From: Desulfobacteraceae bacterium | Lineage (GTDB): Bacteria > Desulfobacterota > DSM-4660 > Desulfatiglandales > Desulfatiglandaceae | Assembly: GCA_016844935.1 (NCBI GenBank) | Contig: JAERTK010000163.1 | Coordinates: 17,842 to 81,841, forward strand | Direction of reading: 5' to 3' | Length of the DNA stretch: 64,000 nt | In this document: positions 52,474-62,142 of the stretch, piece by piece | How positions within the stretch are numbered: the first letter of the stretch is position 1 | Layout: each line of letters begins with the position of its first letter | The notes under the pieces: generated by a model | What the model was told of the DNA's origin: nothing | Databases searched by the model: none | Seen by the model: the letters and a program-made list of their open reading frames with translations, nothing else | Made by a program: the position numbers and the translations under genes

Positions 52474-54783
52474 CTATTTCTGTTTCACGCACAAAGTTCT
52501 GAAAAACTTCTTTCCATCCCGCTCAGTTCTCTCCACCCCGTGGATCTCGCTTTCATATCCGGGAAAAGCGTTTTCGAAATCCTGCCTGAGTTTCAGATAA
52601 TCGAATATGGGACCCGCCTTTTCATTCATAATTTCACCCCCCATCATGATGGGGATACCCGGGGGATAGGGGACCATCATCACGGCCGGCGTTCGGCCCA
52701 TCATCTGGTCCAGTTCCACAAATTCCACATTTTTCCGCACCACGTGGTGATACGCCTCGGAAGGCTTCATGCCCTGATCGGGAATCACCTGGAACGCGTT
52801 CTGCATCATTTCAAGGATATGATATTCTTTCCAGTAACCGTGAATGTCATTGCAGTGTTCCTTGAGCCCCACCGCTCCGTATGCCTCCGGGTACTCGGCC
52901 ACCATCTGGGGAAAGACATGGGACATGGGTGCGTCCTGATCATAGAGGTCCTTGAACCGCAGCAGGGCCGAAAGCAGGGTACCCTGCTTGGCCTCGGTGG
53001 TCCCCAGGGAGTTGAGCAGCAAAAAGGAGTAATAGTCCGTTTTTTCGCAGACAATGCCCCTTGAAATGAGGAACTCAGTGACGATGGAGGCAGGGATGCC
53101 CACATCCTGCATCTCTCCATGATCATTGATTCCCGGGGTGGTAAAGGTCAGTTTGATGGGGTCGAGCATGGCGTAATTGGGTTCCATCTCCTCGAACCCG
53201 TGCCAGTTATTCTCACTGCTCATGACCCAGGGCGCCTGGTGATCCGCCAGAAAGTCGGCGTCCACCTGTTCAAAGGGCGTCATTTTGCCGTCCACATTGA
53301 CCTCCCGGGGCTGCCACATGCCAAAGAACCAGTCCCCCTTGTTTTTCTTCCGGAGGCCTTTTTCGATGTTCACCACCTTTTGCCGCAGCCGAATGGCCCC
53401 CAGGATAATATCGTTCATCATGATCTGGCCGTTGTCGTCCATCATACGGGTGGCCACATCCAGCGATGCGATCATGAGGTACTGGGGAGATGTGGAACCG
53501 TGCATCATGTAGGATTCATTGAATTCATCGTGATCGACCTTGACCTTTCCGCCGTTCTTAATGTGCAGCATGGAGGCCTGTGAAAATGCGGTGAGCAGTT
53601 TGTGGGTGGAGTGGGAGCAGAAAATGGGTGGATGGTTTTCATCCAGATCATCGTCAGTCATGCCGTAGTGGTCTTTGTACATGGGATGAAAACGGGCATA
53701 GGCGTACCAGGCTTCGTCGAAATGAAGGTTTTCCACACTCTTTTCCAGCTGCTTCTTGATATTGACCACGTTGTAGCACACCCCGTCATAGGTGGAGTTG
53801 GTAAGCGCGGACATCTTCACCTCGTTCCCCTTGAGCCCGTCGGGAATGAGGGCATCTTCCCCGATTTTTTTCTGGATCGATTCCGGTGAAAATTCAGACA
53901 GACGAACCGGCCCGATAATACCCCGCTTGTTTCGTCTCGGAATCATGTAAACGGGATAGGCGTCGGTGATGACCATGGCGTAGTTCAGGGATTTGTGGCA
54001 GTTCCGATCCACAAAGGCGATGTCGTCCCGGACGAGCTGGCTCCGCCAGATGATCTGGTTCACGTTGCTGGTGCCGTTGAGCACGTAGTAAGTCTGGTCG
54101 GCGCCGAACACGCGGGCCGAGTTTTTTTCCGCGTCTCCCACCACGCCGCTGTGCTCCAGCAGGGACCCCAGTTCCGGAACGGAAACGGAAAGGTCCGATC
54201 GAAATGTGTTTTCGCCGAAGAATTTGAACAGGGCCACCCCGGCCGGGCTGCGGAGAAAACCTTCGCCTCCCATATGCCCCGGCGTGTGCCAGGCGAACTT
54301 GTATTCACTGGAGTACTGTACCATGGCCCCGAAAAAAGGCGGGTAGACGGTTCGCACATAATCCACCACATGGGTTTCGATACGTCCCGCCATGAAGGAA
54401 ATGGTTTCAGTTGTCTTCCAGAGGCAGTCATTGACATCCCTTAAAATTTCAGTGGGAATCGAGTCCATTCCCGCCCGTCCCATGAGCAGAATAATGGGAA
54501 CCGTCAGGTGCCGTTTCCTCATATTGACAATCAAATCATTGGCCGTTGTGGTTTCCGCGGAATTCTCATGGGGGATATCCCAATCCACCACAATACATCC
54601 AAAATCAGCCCGGGAACGGAATAACTTGTAGCCGTCTTCATAGGTGTAGGAAGGGATAATACTGCAATCCTGGACTTCCTCCAGTTGTTCAGTCAACTGC
54701 CGCAACCTGTACCCTTCGTCGTTTTTGGCATCGAACTGTCCTGAAATAATGAGCACCGGCCACTCGTGTGTTTCTATTTCCAT
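52474..54783 (-). CDS. Basic amino acid decarboxylase (arginine/lysine/ornithine, AdiA-type)
   Basis: A 769-residue PLP enzyme: a receiver-like N-terminal wing domain (PVLIISGQFDAKN), the central type-I-fold region ending in the PLP-lysine motif CSHSTHKLLTAFSQASMLH, and a C-terminal domain. The STHKLL-FSQASM form is closest to AdiA-like arginine decarboxylases, but lysine or ornithine cannot be excluded. It consumes a proton per reaction and lowers acidity. ATG 54783 is supported by AGGAGG seven bases upstream. It forms a unit with the APC antiporter downstream. Confidence 0.9.
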   Translation of the reverse strand: MEIETHEWPVLIISGQFDAKNDEGYRLRQLTEQLEEVQDCSIIPSYTYEDGYKLFRSRADFGCIVVDWDIPHENSAETTTANDLIVNMRKRHLTVPIILLMGRAGMDSIPTEILRDVNDCLWKTTETISFMAGRIETHVVDYVRTVYPPFFGAMVQYSSEYKFAWHTPGHMGGEGFLRSPAGVALFKFFGENTFRSDLSVSVPELGSLLEHSGVVGDAEKNSARVFGADQTYYVLNGTSNVNQIIWRSQLVRDDIAFVDRNCHKSLNYAMVITDAYPVYMIPRRNKRGIIGPVRLSEFSPESIQKKIGEDALIPDGLKGNEVKMSALTNSTYDGVCYNVVNIKKQLEKSVENLHFDEAWYAYARFHPMYKDHYGMTDDDLDENHPPIFCSHSTHKLLTAFSQASMLHIKNGGKVKVDHDEFNESYMMHGSTSPQYLMIASLDVATRMMDDNGQIMMNDIILGAIRLRQKVVNIEKGLRKKNKGDWFFGMWQPREVNVDGKMTPFEQVDADFLADHQAPWVMSSENNWHGFEEMEPNYAMLDPIKLTFTTPGINDHGEMQDVGIPASIVTEFLISRGIVCEKTDYYSFLLLNSLGTTEAKQGTLLSALLRFKDLYDQDAPMSHVFPQMVAEYPEAYGAVGLKEHCNDIHGYWKEYHILEMMQNAFQVIPDQGMKPSEAYHHVVRKNVEFVELDQMMGRTPAVMMVPYPPGIPIMMGGEIMNEKAGPIFDYLKLRQDFENAFPGYESEIHGVERTERDGKKFFRTLCVKQK

Positions 54784-54941
54784 ATCTGCTCCTCCTATCT
54801 TGGGGACGGATTTTTCCGAATAGATAGTCAGTAACATGCGAAGGAATGCGTGTAAATGTAAATATATAAAAGCGTCCCCGGACACACACGAAAAAAAAGA
54901 TCGGCGAGTTATTCGTTAGGTGCCTCATGCAGCGGCGGTAG

Positions 54942-55373
54942 TCACGGAGCGTCCCCTCTTTGGTTCCCGCACATTTTGAGATAGACGTCGAGAACGGGCC
55001 GGTCTGCGTCCGCCCACTCCAGGGCAGGCAGCTGGGAAGGCGTCAGCCACGCAAAGGCCGCGTGCTCGCGGAGAAAGACCTCTCCGGACTTTATGCGGCA
55101 GATAAACGGATAAAGGGTCACGGTCAGGGTTTGGTACGCATGGGGGGCCATGGGTTCGAGCGCCGCTACAACCCGGACGGACAGTTCCAGTTCCTCCTTC
55201 AGTTCCCGCCTCAAACACGCCTCCGGGGTCTCGCCCTTTTCAATTTTTCCCCCGGGAAATTCCCACTTGAGCGGCAAACTCATTCCCGCGTTCCGTTGAA
55301 CGGCGAGCGTAAACCCATTCCGGCGGATAATGGCGCAGGAGACCTCGATTTGTTTTACGGCATTTTCAGCCAA
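54942..55373 (-). CDS. MutT-like Nudix hydrolase
   Basis: A 143-residue Nudix protein. The Nudix box GGKIEKGETPEACLRRELKE continues ELEL, with the last Gly of the consensus replaced by Leu. The N-terminal strand IEVSCAIIRRNGFTLAVQRN and the sheet end EHAAFAWLTPSQLPALEWAD match MutT-type 8-oxo-dGTP diphosphatases, which clean oxidised nucleotides from the pool. It follows the exonuclease-helicase gene on the same strand by about 40 bases, so both may be co-expressed in DNA maintenance. Confidence 0.85.
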   Translation of the reverse strand: MAENAVKQIEVSCAIIRRNGFTLAVQRNAGMSLPLKWEFPGGKIEKGETPEACLRRELKEELELSVRVVAALEPMAPHAYQTLTVTLYPFICRIKSGEVFLREHAAFAWLTPSQLPALEWADADRPVLDVYLKMCGNQRGDAP

Positions 55374-55414
55374 TCAATTGCCTCACAAATAAATTGAATA
55401 TCTTTCGCGGGTTG

Positions 55415-58400
55415 TCATGACACTTTTGAGACAACTTCAAGAACAGGAACTTCCCATTTATCCGCCTGTATTGTTTTTTCAAAAGGTTCAGCGGGATCGT
55501 CCCGGTTTCTCAACAGCAACCCCAGAACCTTTGCTTCCAGTATACCATCCAAACGGTTCAGCCATTTGTTTGCACCCCCGTTTGAAAGCCTGCCCAAACA
55601 TCTCTGACGCTGATCGCGAATTTCAATTTTTCCATCGACCGCATGCAGGCGGACGCACTGTCCGGTACTAATTTCGGCCAGATGCCCATGAATGGAATGG
55701 GTTTGTGGAAAAGTTCCGGCATAGTCCAGATAGATTTCGCGCAAACCAAGGATTTCATATGTTCTGTCAACAAAATGTCGTTTTCCAACAACGCCGCCCC
55801 AGGAAAAGGGCATAAGCGAATCACCCCTGAGGTCTTTTAAAAAGGGGTTTGGCCTTTGGTTGTTTTTTAAAATTCGCAAGGTCTCTTCCGCGCGGGTCAT
55901 GCCCACATACATCACCCGCCGCTCTTCCTCAAGACGCCTGTTGTCCCTGGAATGGCGCCAGCCGCCATCCAGCAAAAACACGTGGGGGAATTCCATGCCT
56001 TTGGCAGAGTGAATGGTGCTCAAGAAAATGCCATGCCCCAAAATCTTTTCTCTCGATTTTTCAGCCAAAAACTCATAAATCCTGTCGATGGCCCAGGAAA
56101 ATGGCTGCAGGCTGTCTGCGGTCTCTACCTGGTAAGCATCCAGAAATGTCTCCAGGAGCTGCCACCAGATATTTGTTTTGCGGTTGTCCCGAAAACGCAA
56201 CAAATCTGACTTCAAATCGCTGGGGCGGCCGTTTTCTTCTTCCTTTTGCGCGAGCCATTCAAGATACCGTTGAATTTCCCGGATCCGGTGAAGCGGAAAG
56301 CCCGAATCCAATGACGTTCTGAATGGATATTCCGCTTCTTCCAGTAATGCTCTGACGGCCGCCAAAGGCGCTTTGGTTCTGGCCAGAACAGCAAAGTCAC
56401 CCCAAGGGACATTCGGGTCCAATCGCCTGATACGATCCATTTCACTTTTCACATAAGCCGCCTGATGCATCTCGTTCTGAATGGAAACCACCTGCACACG
56501 CCCCCGGCTTACCGAATCCAGTTCAGTCCATCGCCCGCCCGGCAGGGAACCTTTTCTTTCGTCATTGATGCAGATGGGATGCGTCCCTTTCATTCTGTCC
56601 CGATTGTGCCGTATCAAACTGTTGGAAGCGGAGATGATATGTTTACTGGATCGATAGTTCTCCACAAGGTAAATAATCCGGGCCTCGTAATCTTCCTGAA
56701 AACGACCAATGAAGTGAACATTGGCGCCCCTGAAAGTGTATATATTTTGATCATCGTCCCCGACCGCCAAAAGGGAAAGGCGGCAGTCTTCCTCCTCAAG
56801 GGACTTTCCGGCGATGGCCGACACCAGATCATATTGGTCTTCGTCAATATCCTGATATTCATCCACGAGGATATGGCTGTACCCTGAGAGCAAACGATCC
56901 CGTACTTCGTCCGCTTCCATGCCGGGAAGATCCTGTCCGCCTTTCAGAAGGTCTACCGCCTGCTTGATGATCCCCTGAAAATCAATACTCTCCTGGCTGT
57001 GGGACTCGGCCATATCCCGTATGGATATCCCGGCCAGCCGCATGGCGGCACCGTGATAGGTGGCCACGGTAATCGCTTTCGCCGTCTGCCCGACCAGTTT
57101 GAACAGTCTCTTTTTAAGTTCCATGGCGGAACTGTGGTTGAAACAAAGGACCAGAATCTGTCGCGGCGGTATTCTTTCCACCTCCACCAGATAGGCGCAG
57201 CGATGGACAATAACGGTTGTCTTGCCTGAACCCGGTCCCGCCAGAATCAACATGTTATCCTCTACGGGTTTTCCAACCGCGCCAATCTGTATTGGATTTC
57301 GAAGGTTCTCCACGATCATTCGGTACGATTCAGCCGTGGTGGCCTTGTCCAGAAGATCTTTGTCGTCCGCAAAATATTTATTGATGAATTTGACCCGGCC
57401 CAGAGAAAAATAATCCAGTACCAGCGTCAGGGAACCCGCAATTTTTTCCAGCGCCAGTGTGGCGTAGCGCCGCATGACATGGACCTGAAGCCGTTTTTCC
57501 CGATAATGGATTGCCAGCGGTTTGTAATCTCCCTTGTTGTAGTAGCGACCTTTGGCATTTGGCTGGAGTCGAATGGTCATGGCCTGTCTAAGGATGGCCA
57601 GTCCCCCCTGAAGCTCGATGACCTTTTGCTCATGCAGGTACATCAATGCTCTGTCGATGGCTGGTAAAGGCTTTTTGATTTTGTGGGAAAGGAACATGTC
57701 CGACTTGATAGCCGCTGAAAGATCATTGCTGGCAAAGGCAACCCGCACCGTTCCCGCCGGGTCAACAGCATTCTGTGACGCCTGCGCCTCTACCCTTTGA
57801 AGCAGCGTCTTCAGAATGACGCCGGCCACATTCTGCCTGAGAGAGATGGTTTTGATGATATTGTGCCAGCTTCGCTGCAACCTGACACGGTAACGGTTGC
57901 GATCCACATATTGAAGTTCAAAACTTCCCTGTGAGGCGGCAAAACCCTTTCCGTCATAGGAAATTCCTTTGATCAACTGCCGAAGGACATCCGGGGAGGT
58001 TTTGTGGCCCTCGTTTTGCATTTTCTGATTCAGTCGCCGAATGTTCATTTCCACCCACTCGCCGCTGTCTGCATCCGGGTCACTTTCCTGGAGCAAACGG
58101 ATCAGTTCATCTTCCAGCCGGCAGGAAGCTTGCAACACCTCTGACGCCTTGTTTCTCCCTCTGGGTCTGAACGAAGCTGACAACATGATACCTTTGTCCA
58201 CCAGACCGGCGTCCGCCATGTCATGGAGGGCCCCTATGACCATCTGTGCGGCTGTCAGACCGGTTTTCTTTTCCATTTCCAGGATTCTGTTTTTCTCCGG
58301 AAACAAAGCCTCCGCAATGGAGTCCGCCCTGATCCCTCTCTCTTCCCGCTCATTCATGAGCCTGTGCAAAATATTGAGCCAGAGGTTTCGGCTGAAAGAC

Positions 58401-60634
58401 CCAAGGTCCATCTTTTCAATCACTTTTTCCGCTTCTTCAATGGAACGAACCAGAAGTTTTCCCTGAAACATGTCGGTCAGGTTAAAATTCCGCTTTAAAA
58501 ACCCGGCCCTTTCCAGCCAGGCAACCGCAGCTTTCACTTTCGTGTCCCTGGAACCAGGCTTTAATTCGTGCAAATCCGCCAGATCATCATCCCGTATCAG
58601 CTCATCGCTGGTGATGACAATCTCTCCTTTTCGGTTCTTCTTCTTCCGGCGCAACGCCCGCAGAATTCGGGCCATATCTTTCTGGGTCACTTCAGAATAG
58701 GAGCCCAGCCGAAACTGCCGGCTGACATCCTGCGGGTCGTACAGCAGAATACAGCGGGCCGGTTTCAGGTCCCGTCCGGCCCTGCCCGCCTCCTGGATGT
58801 AGTTTTCAAGGGAACCCGGTATGTCATAGTGCAGCACGAGCCGGATATTTTCCTTGTCGATGCCCATGCCAAAGGCATTGGTAGCACATATTACGGGTAT
58901 CTCGCCCTCCACAAAAGCGTCCATGACGTCACGCTTTTCCTTTGGATCGAGCCCCGCATGAAATACCTCGGTTTTGAGACCCTGATGATGAAGAAAATCC
59001 CTGATTTTATGGGTCTCGTCACGGGTCGCCGCATAAACAATAACGCCCGCCGCTTCATGGGCCCCTTCAAGCATTTCAGTTATGATTTCATGTGCTTTTT
59101 CTGGTTTCTCCGCCCCGGACACGGGAACCACTTCAAATGAAAGGTTTTCCCGTTCCACACCGCCTGCATACAGGAGCAGATTCTGATCCAGCGTCTCCCG
59201 AAAGTGGCTTTGGATTTCTTCGATAACGCTTGCCTTGGCGGTAGCGGTGAAGCAGAACACGGGCGGCACCGGTTGATTTTGTTCCTGGCAAAACTCCCGG
59301 ATAAACCGCCCCGCATACAGGTAGTCGGGTCTGAAATCGTGTCCCCATTTGGACAGGCAATGGGCCTCATCAAATACCCATGCCCCGATTTCCCGGCTCC
59401 GCAATACATTTCGAACACTCATGGAGCGGAGCTGCTCGGGGGACAAGTAAAGAATAGCGGTATCTCCCAGCCGGATACGTTCAAATACCTCACCCCGTTC
59501 CGGCGGGGTCTGAAGCCCCGAAACAGCTTCTGCGAAGAGGGTTCCGGTCTTTTTTCTGAGGTTGTCCACCTGATCTTTCATGAGTGCCTGAAGGGGTGAA
59601 ATCACCACCGTCAGGACCCCGCGCCGCCAGTAGCGGACCAGGGCAGGCAGCTGATAGCAAAGGGATTTTCCTCCCCCCGTGGGCAGAATTCCAAGGACCG
59701 GCGTACCGCCCATGGAATCTTTAACAATGGCTCTCTGAAGGCTTGTACCTTCCTCGGTGGCCGGCTTCTCGCGAAATGACGGATAACCAAAAATCCGTTC
59801 CAAATGTGCATCAGGATTATGGTTTTTGCCGCAGTATTGGCAGTCCGATCTGCCGCAGGGCGCTTCCCGCAGCATTTCAATCATGGAAGGGATTTCCGGG
59901 AACCGGTATCGCACCCAGGGGGGCAGCACTGAGTTTCCACCCGCCACCTGCAACCAGGCCATACAATAGGCTGCTGACGGGCGTCTTGCAGGTTCGGAAA
60001 AGACCACCCCCATGGCGTTTTTTGCTGCATCTGCACATATTATTCCGTCAGTATGTTTCAAAAAACAGCCGAAGGCATCATCAGGGCTCCGGATCGTTCG
60101 ATCAACCATTCCGGAGAAGACGGCGGCAATCCCATTGCCCGAAAAGGTGTTAAAGACACTGTCCTCAAAACAGAAGCCATAAAAATCGATTAAATCGGTC
60201 TTTTTTTTCGCTAAACTGACAAAGCTTTCCCATTGGTCCCTGAAAACCGAAAGTGCCAGTTTGGCATCTTCAACGGGGCTGCTCACTGTGGCACGGACCA
60301 ATTTGTAATTCTTTACGAGTCGATGATATGGATTCTGTGGAAAAGCAACGGGGGAAAGATAAAGTGTGTCGATGACCGGTTTTTGTAGAATTTCAAGCTT
60401 CGGCGAAACCGCTTTGAGAATGGGAAAATCGTGCCCCAGCAGATTGTGACCCAGAATAAAGTCTGCGTTTGCAGCAAGCGCGTCCAGCGCTTTCAAGACT
60501 TCCCTGGAACCGGCCCGCTGATCTTTTTCAAAGATGTTGTTGCCAAACACCGCCCCCACATGCCTGATTCTTCCGGTTCGCGTGGTTTCCAGATCCAGCA
60601 GCAGTGTTCGTTTAAGGAGTTCAGAAATATTCAT
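55415..60634 (-). CDS. DEDD exonuclease-RecQ-UvrD fusion helicase
   Basis: A 1739-residue protein joining three machines. Residues about 1-200 are a DEDD-type 3'-5' exonuclease (LLLDLETT, GHNLLGHDFPIL, VEDAKLALSVF). A Cys-rich link (GRSDCQYCGKNHN) follows. Next is a RecQ-like superfamily 2 helicase with PTGGGKSLCYQLP near 323, WVFDEAHCLSKWGHDF near 421 and QEAGRAGRD. Its RecQ-C-terminal/winged-helix region reaches about residue 1080. The last third is a UvrD-like superfamily 1 helicase (LAGPGSGKTTVIVH near 1134; LVDEYQDIDEDQY near 1260). The start is taken at ATG 60634, where the exonuclease begins; an upstream TTG at 60682 is possible. Probably a DNA-repair or defence motor. Confidence 0.87.
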   Translation of the reverse strand: MNISELLKRTLLLDLETTRTGRIRHVGAVFGNNIFEKDQRAGSREVLKALDALAANADFILGHNLLGHDFPILKAVSPKLEILQKPVIDTLYLSPVAFPQNPYHRLVKNYKLVRATVSSPVEDAKLALSVFRDQWESFVSLAKKKTDLIDFYGFCFEDSVFNTFSGNGIAAVFSGMVDRTIRSPDDAFGCFLKHTDGIICADAAKNAMGVVFSEPARRPSAAYCMAWLQVAGGNSVLPPWVRYRFPEIPSMIEMLREAPCGRSDCQYCGKNHNPDAHLERIFGYPSFREKPATEEGTSLQRAIVKDSMGGTPVLGILPTGGGKSLCYQLPALVRYWRRGVLTVVISPLQALMKDQVDNLRKKTGTLFAEAVSGLQTPPERGEVFERIRLGDTAILYLSPEQLRSMSVRNVLRSREIGAWVFDEAHCLSKWGHDFRPDYLYAGRFIREFCQEQNQPVPPVFCFTATAKASVIEEIQSHFRETLDQNLLLYAGGVERENLSFEVVPVSGAEKPEKAHEIITEMLEGAHEAAGVIVYAATRDETHKIRDFLHHQGLKTEVFHAGLDPKEKRDVMDAFVEGEIPVICATNAFGMGIDKENIRLVLHYDIPGSLENYIQEAGRAGRDLKPARCILLYDPQDVSRQFRLGSYSEVTQKDMARILRALRRKKKNRKGEIVITSDELIRDDDLADLHELKPGSRDTKVKAAVAWLERAGFLKRNFNLTDMFQGKLLVRSIEEAEKVIEKMDLGSFSRNLWLNILHRLMNEREERGIRADSIAEALFPEKNRILEMEKKTGLTAAQMVIGALHDMADAGLVDKGIMLSASFRPRGRNKASEVLQASCRLEDELIRLLQESDPDADSGEWVEMNIRRLNQKMQNEGHKTSPDVLRQLIKGISYDGKGFAASQGSFELQYVDRNRYRVRLQRSWHNIIKTISLRQNVAGVILKTLLQRVEAQASQNAVDPAGTVRVAFASNDLSAAIKSDMFLSHKIKKPLPAIDRALMYLHEQKVIELQGGLAILRQAMTIRLQPNAKGRYYNKGDYKPLAIHYREKRLQVHVMRRYATLALEKIAGSLTLVLDYFSLGRVKFINKYFADDKDLLDKATTAESYRMIVENLRNPIQIGAVGKPVEDNMLILAGPGSGKTTVIVHRCAYLVEVERIPPRQILVLCFNHSSAMELKKRLFKLVGQTAKAITVATYHGAAMRLAGISIRDMAESHSQESIDFQGIIKQAVDLLKGGQDLPGMEADEVRDRLLSGYSHILVDEYQDIDEDQYDLVSAIAGKSLEEEDCRLSLLAVGDDDQNIYTFRGANVHFIGRFQEDYEARIIYLVENYRSSKHIISASNSLIRHNRDRMKGTHPICINDERKGSLPGGRWTELDSVSRGRVQVVSIQNEMHQAAYVKSEMDRIRRLDPNVPWGDFAVLARTKAPLAAVRALLEEAEYPFRTSLDSGFPLHRIREIQRYLEWLAQKEEENGRPSDLKSDLLRFRDNRKTNIWWQLLETFLDAYQVETADSLQPFSWAIDRIYEFLAEKSREKILGHGIFLSTIHSAKGMEFPHVFLLDGGWRHSRDNRRLEEERRVMYVGMTRAEETLRILKNNQRPNPFLKDLRGDSLMPFSWGGVVGKRHFVDRTYEILGLREIYLDYAGTFPQTHSIHGHLAEISTGQCVRLHAVDGKIEIRDQRQRCLGRLSNGGANKWLNRLDGILEAKVLGLLLRNRDDPAEPFEKTIQADKWEVPVLEVVSKVS

Positions 60635-60646
60635 GGGAATTTTATT

Positions 60647-60662
60647 TGGGGACAGCCCACGT
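60647..60662. repeat. Short fragment TGGGGACAGCCCACGT
   Basis: One of the GC-rich REP-like fragments of the window, directly upstream of the exonuclease-RecQ-UvrD start. Related pieces lie at 18650, 19740 and 62739. Confidence 0.3.
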
Positions 60663-60839
60663 TTATTTTCGTTTACTGCCAACCGTTTTTTTCCTTGGTC
60701 GTCCAGCTTTTCCCGGATCTTGAATCAAATGCCAAATTTGCGTTGATCGAGGCAACACTGGGTGGAAAACCCGGACTGGAGATTCTTCCGCCCCTTCTGG
60801 GACAGGGGGATTTTTCCATGAGGGGGAGAACGTAACGTA

Positions 60840-61181
60840 TTACTTTTCTTGGGCGAGAAGGATTTCCAGCGCCTTTGAGAGGGCCGGGAGTTCCTTTTCC
60901 ATTTTCTCCCAGATCCAATCCAGGTCAATTTCCAAATAGGTGTGGATAACCTGTTGCTTCATTTCGGTGACCTGATCCCAGGGAATGGGTTCGCAACCGT
61001 TCTGGCATTCTCTGGAAATCCTGGATGCGGCGGATCCGATTATCTCAAGATACTTAAGAAGTGAAAGGGTCAACTGTTTGTCCCTATCCAGATCCTCCCG
61101 CGCTTTATTCTGAACGAGTTCCATCGCTTCCCTTGACATTTCCAGCATATTGTTCAAGTACTTACGATCGTTCAGCTTCAT
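60840..61181 (-). CDS. HepT-like HEPN protein (DUF86), orphan
   Basis: A 113-residue helical protein of the HepT/DUF86 group: YLNNMLEMSREAMELVQNKA at the start and QVIHTYLEIDLDWIWE near the end. The usual RNase motif R-x4-H-x-Y appears here as KQQVIHTY, with Arg replaced by Lys, so its nuclease activity is doubtful. The expected MntA nucleotidyltransferase partner is not adjacent on either side. It may be a solitary remnant or work with a distant partner. Confidence 0.75.
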   Translation of the reverse strand: MKLNDRKYLNNMLEMSREAMELVQNKAREDLDRDKQLTLSLLKYLEIIGSAASRISRECQNGCEPIPWDQVTEMKQQVIHTYLEIDLDWIWEKMEKELPALSKALEILLAQEK

Positions 61182-61335
61182 TTGTGCCCTCCCTTCGTGG
61201 CCTAGGATTCTGTTGCTTCAACCACTGACTTGTATTTCCCGTGAATATCTGAAATTCCCATGCATTTCAAAAGCGTTTCGTTTGCATGATTAACAGCACC
61301 TTATTTTCACATTATGAAAACCGCACCAGTGTTTA

Positions 61336-61785
61336 TTATTTGAGAGTAATTGGAATAGTGACAACGGGTACGTGCGAATTCTTAACCACTTTTTCAGAGA
61401 CACTGCCGAAACTAAAACGCCCCCTGCTCCCATGGGAAGCCATCACAATCATGTCCATTTTTTCCTGGTCCGCAAGCTTCAAAATCTCCTCAGCGGGGTC
61501 ACCTATGGCAATATGCCTGACGTACAAGGGGCACTTATTCAAATGGACATTGCAGACTTCATCAAGTCGCTTTTCTGCGGTTGTTCTTTCCCATTTATGG
61601 ATTTTATCGATGTGAGCTCGATCGAATTCGCCGTACCACGGTTCGTTTTGGTGGGCCAGGTCTTCGATCACATAGAGCACATGCACATCCATCTGATATT
61701 TCTCCCCCAACGATGTAACATAGTCCAGCGCCTTTTCCGCATTGGCTGAAAAGTCTGTTGGCCAAAGTATTTTTTTAATTTCCAT
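61336..61785 (-). CDS. Universal stress protein (UspA family)
   Basis: A 149-residue UspA-fold protein. It opens KKILWPTDFSANAEKALDYV, and the ATP-binding loop is MASHGSRGRFSFGSVSEKV, the G-x2-G-x9-G-S/T type of pattern, ending PVVTIPI. Such proteins dimerise and are induced by starvation or redox stress. It is monocistronic. The upstream 350 bases are mostly free of genes and probably contain its promoter. Confidence 0.9.
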   Translation of the reverse strand: MEIKKILWPTDFSANAEKALDYVTSLGEKYQMDVHVLYVIEDLAHQNEPWYGEFDRAHIDKIHKWERTTAEKRLDEVCNVHLNKCPLYVRHIAIGDPAEEILKLADQEKMDMIVMASHGSRGRFSFGSVSEKVVKNSHVPVVTIPITLK

Positions 61786-62142
61786 GTCTTCCCCTCCTTG
61801 AAATTCGCTTATTTTGTAAAAATTTTAACCGCTGCACTTAACCCTTTTGCGTATCCTCCGAACAGGTAGGATCACTTTATCAAAAACCAATAAAATGACA
61901 AGGTTATTTTTCAATGCATTTGGCATAAATACTCAAAATTCAAGACGATCAGATCGAGATATGGGGAGTATTTTGGTAGCTTAAAATTCGGAAAACCCTG
62001 TCTAAACATGGGGTCCACCTTATTTGTCCCCCCTTCCCCGCTTCCGGTATTAACTTCCTTCCCGGATTATGTTATCTTCCCGGTATCAAGATTTCCTCGA
62101 TGAAAAGAATATATTTCTGAATTCTAATTAAGGAGCATTACC
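61786..62142. other. Intergenic region between the Usp and flavoprotein genes
   Basis: No gene is seen in these 357 bases. The left part is AT-rich and contains the palindrome CGATCAGATCG near 61946. The right part carries the conserved promoter-leader described separately. Confidence 0.45.
62028..62110 (+). promoter_or_regulatory. Conserved promoter-leader of the flavoprotein gene (second copy)
   Basis: TTAACT (62050-62055), a 16-base spacer and TTATCT (62072-62077), 66 bases before the ATG. It aligns over about 80 bases with 16023-16110 upstream of the MaoC-fold gene, including the CCGCTT start, TATTAACTTCCTTCCC and GTTATCTTCC blocks and the TGAA-AGAAT end. Confidence 0.5.

Noticed and set aside
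60640..60835. Plus-strand frame ending near 60835 with a coding-like tail
   Set aside because: Most of it is antisense to the exonuclease-RecQ-UvrD gene, and the remaining 60 codons match no family.
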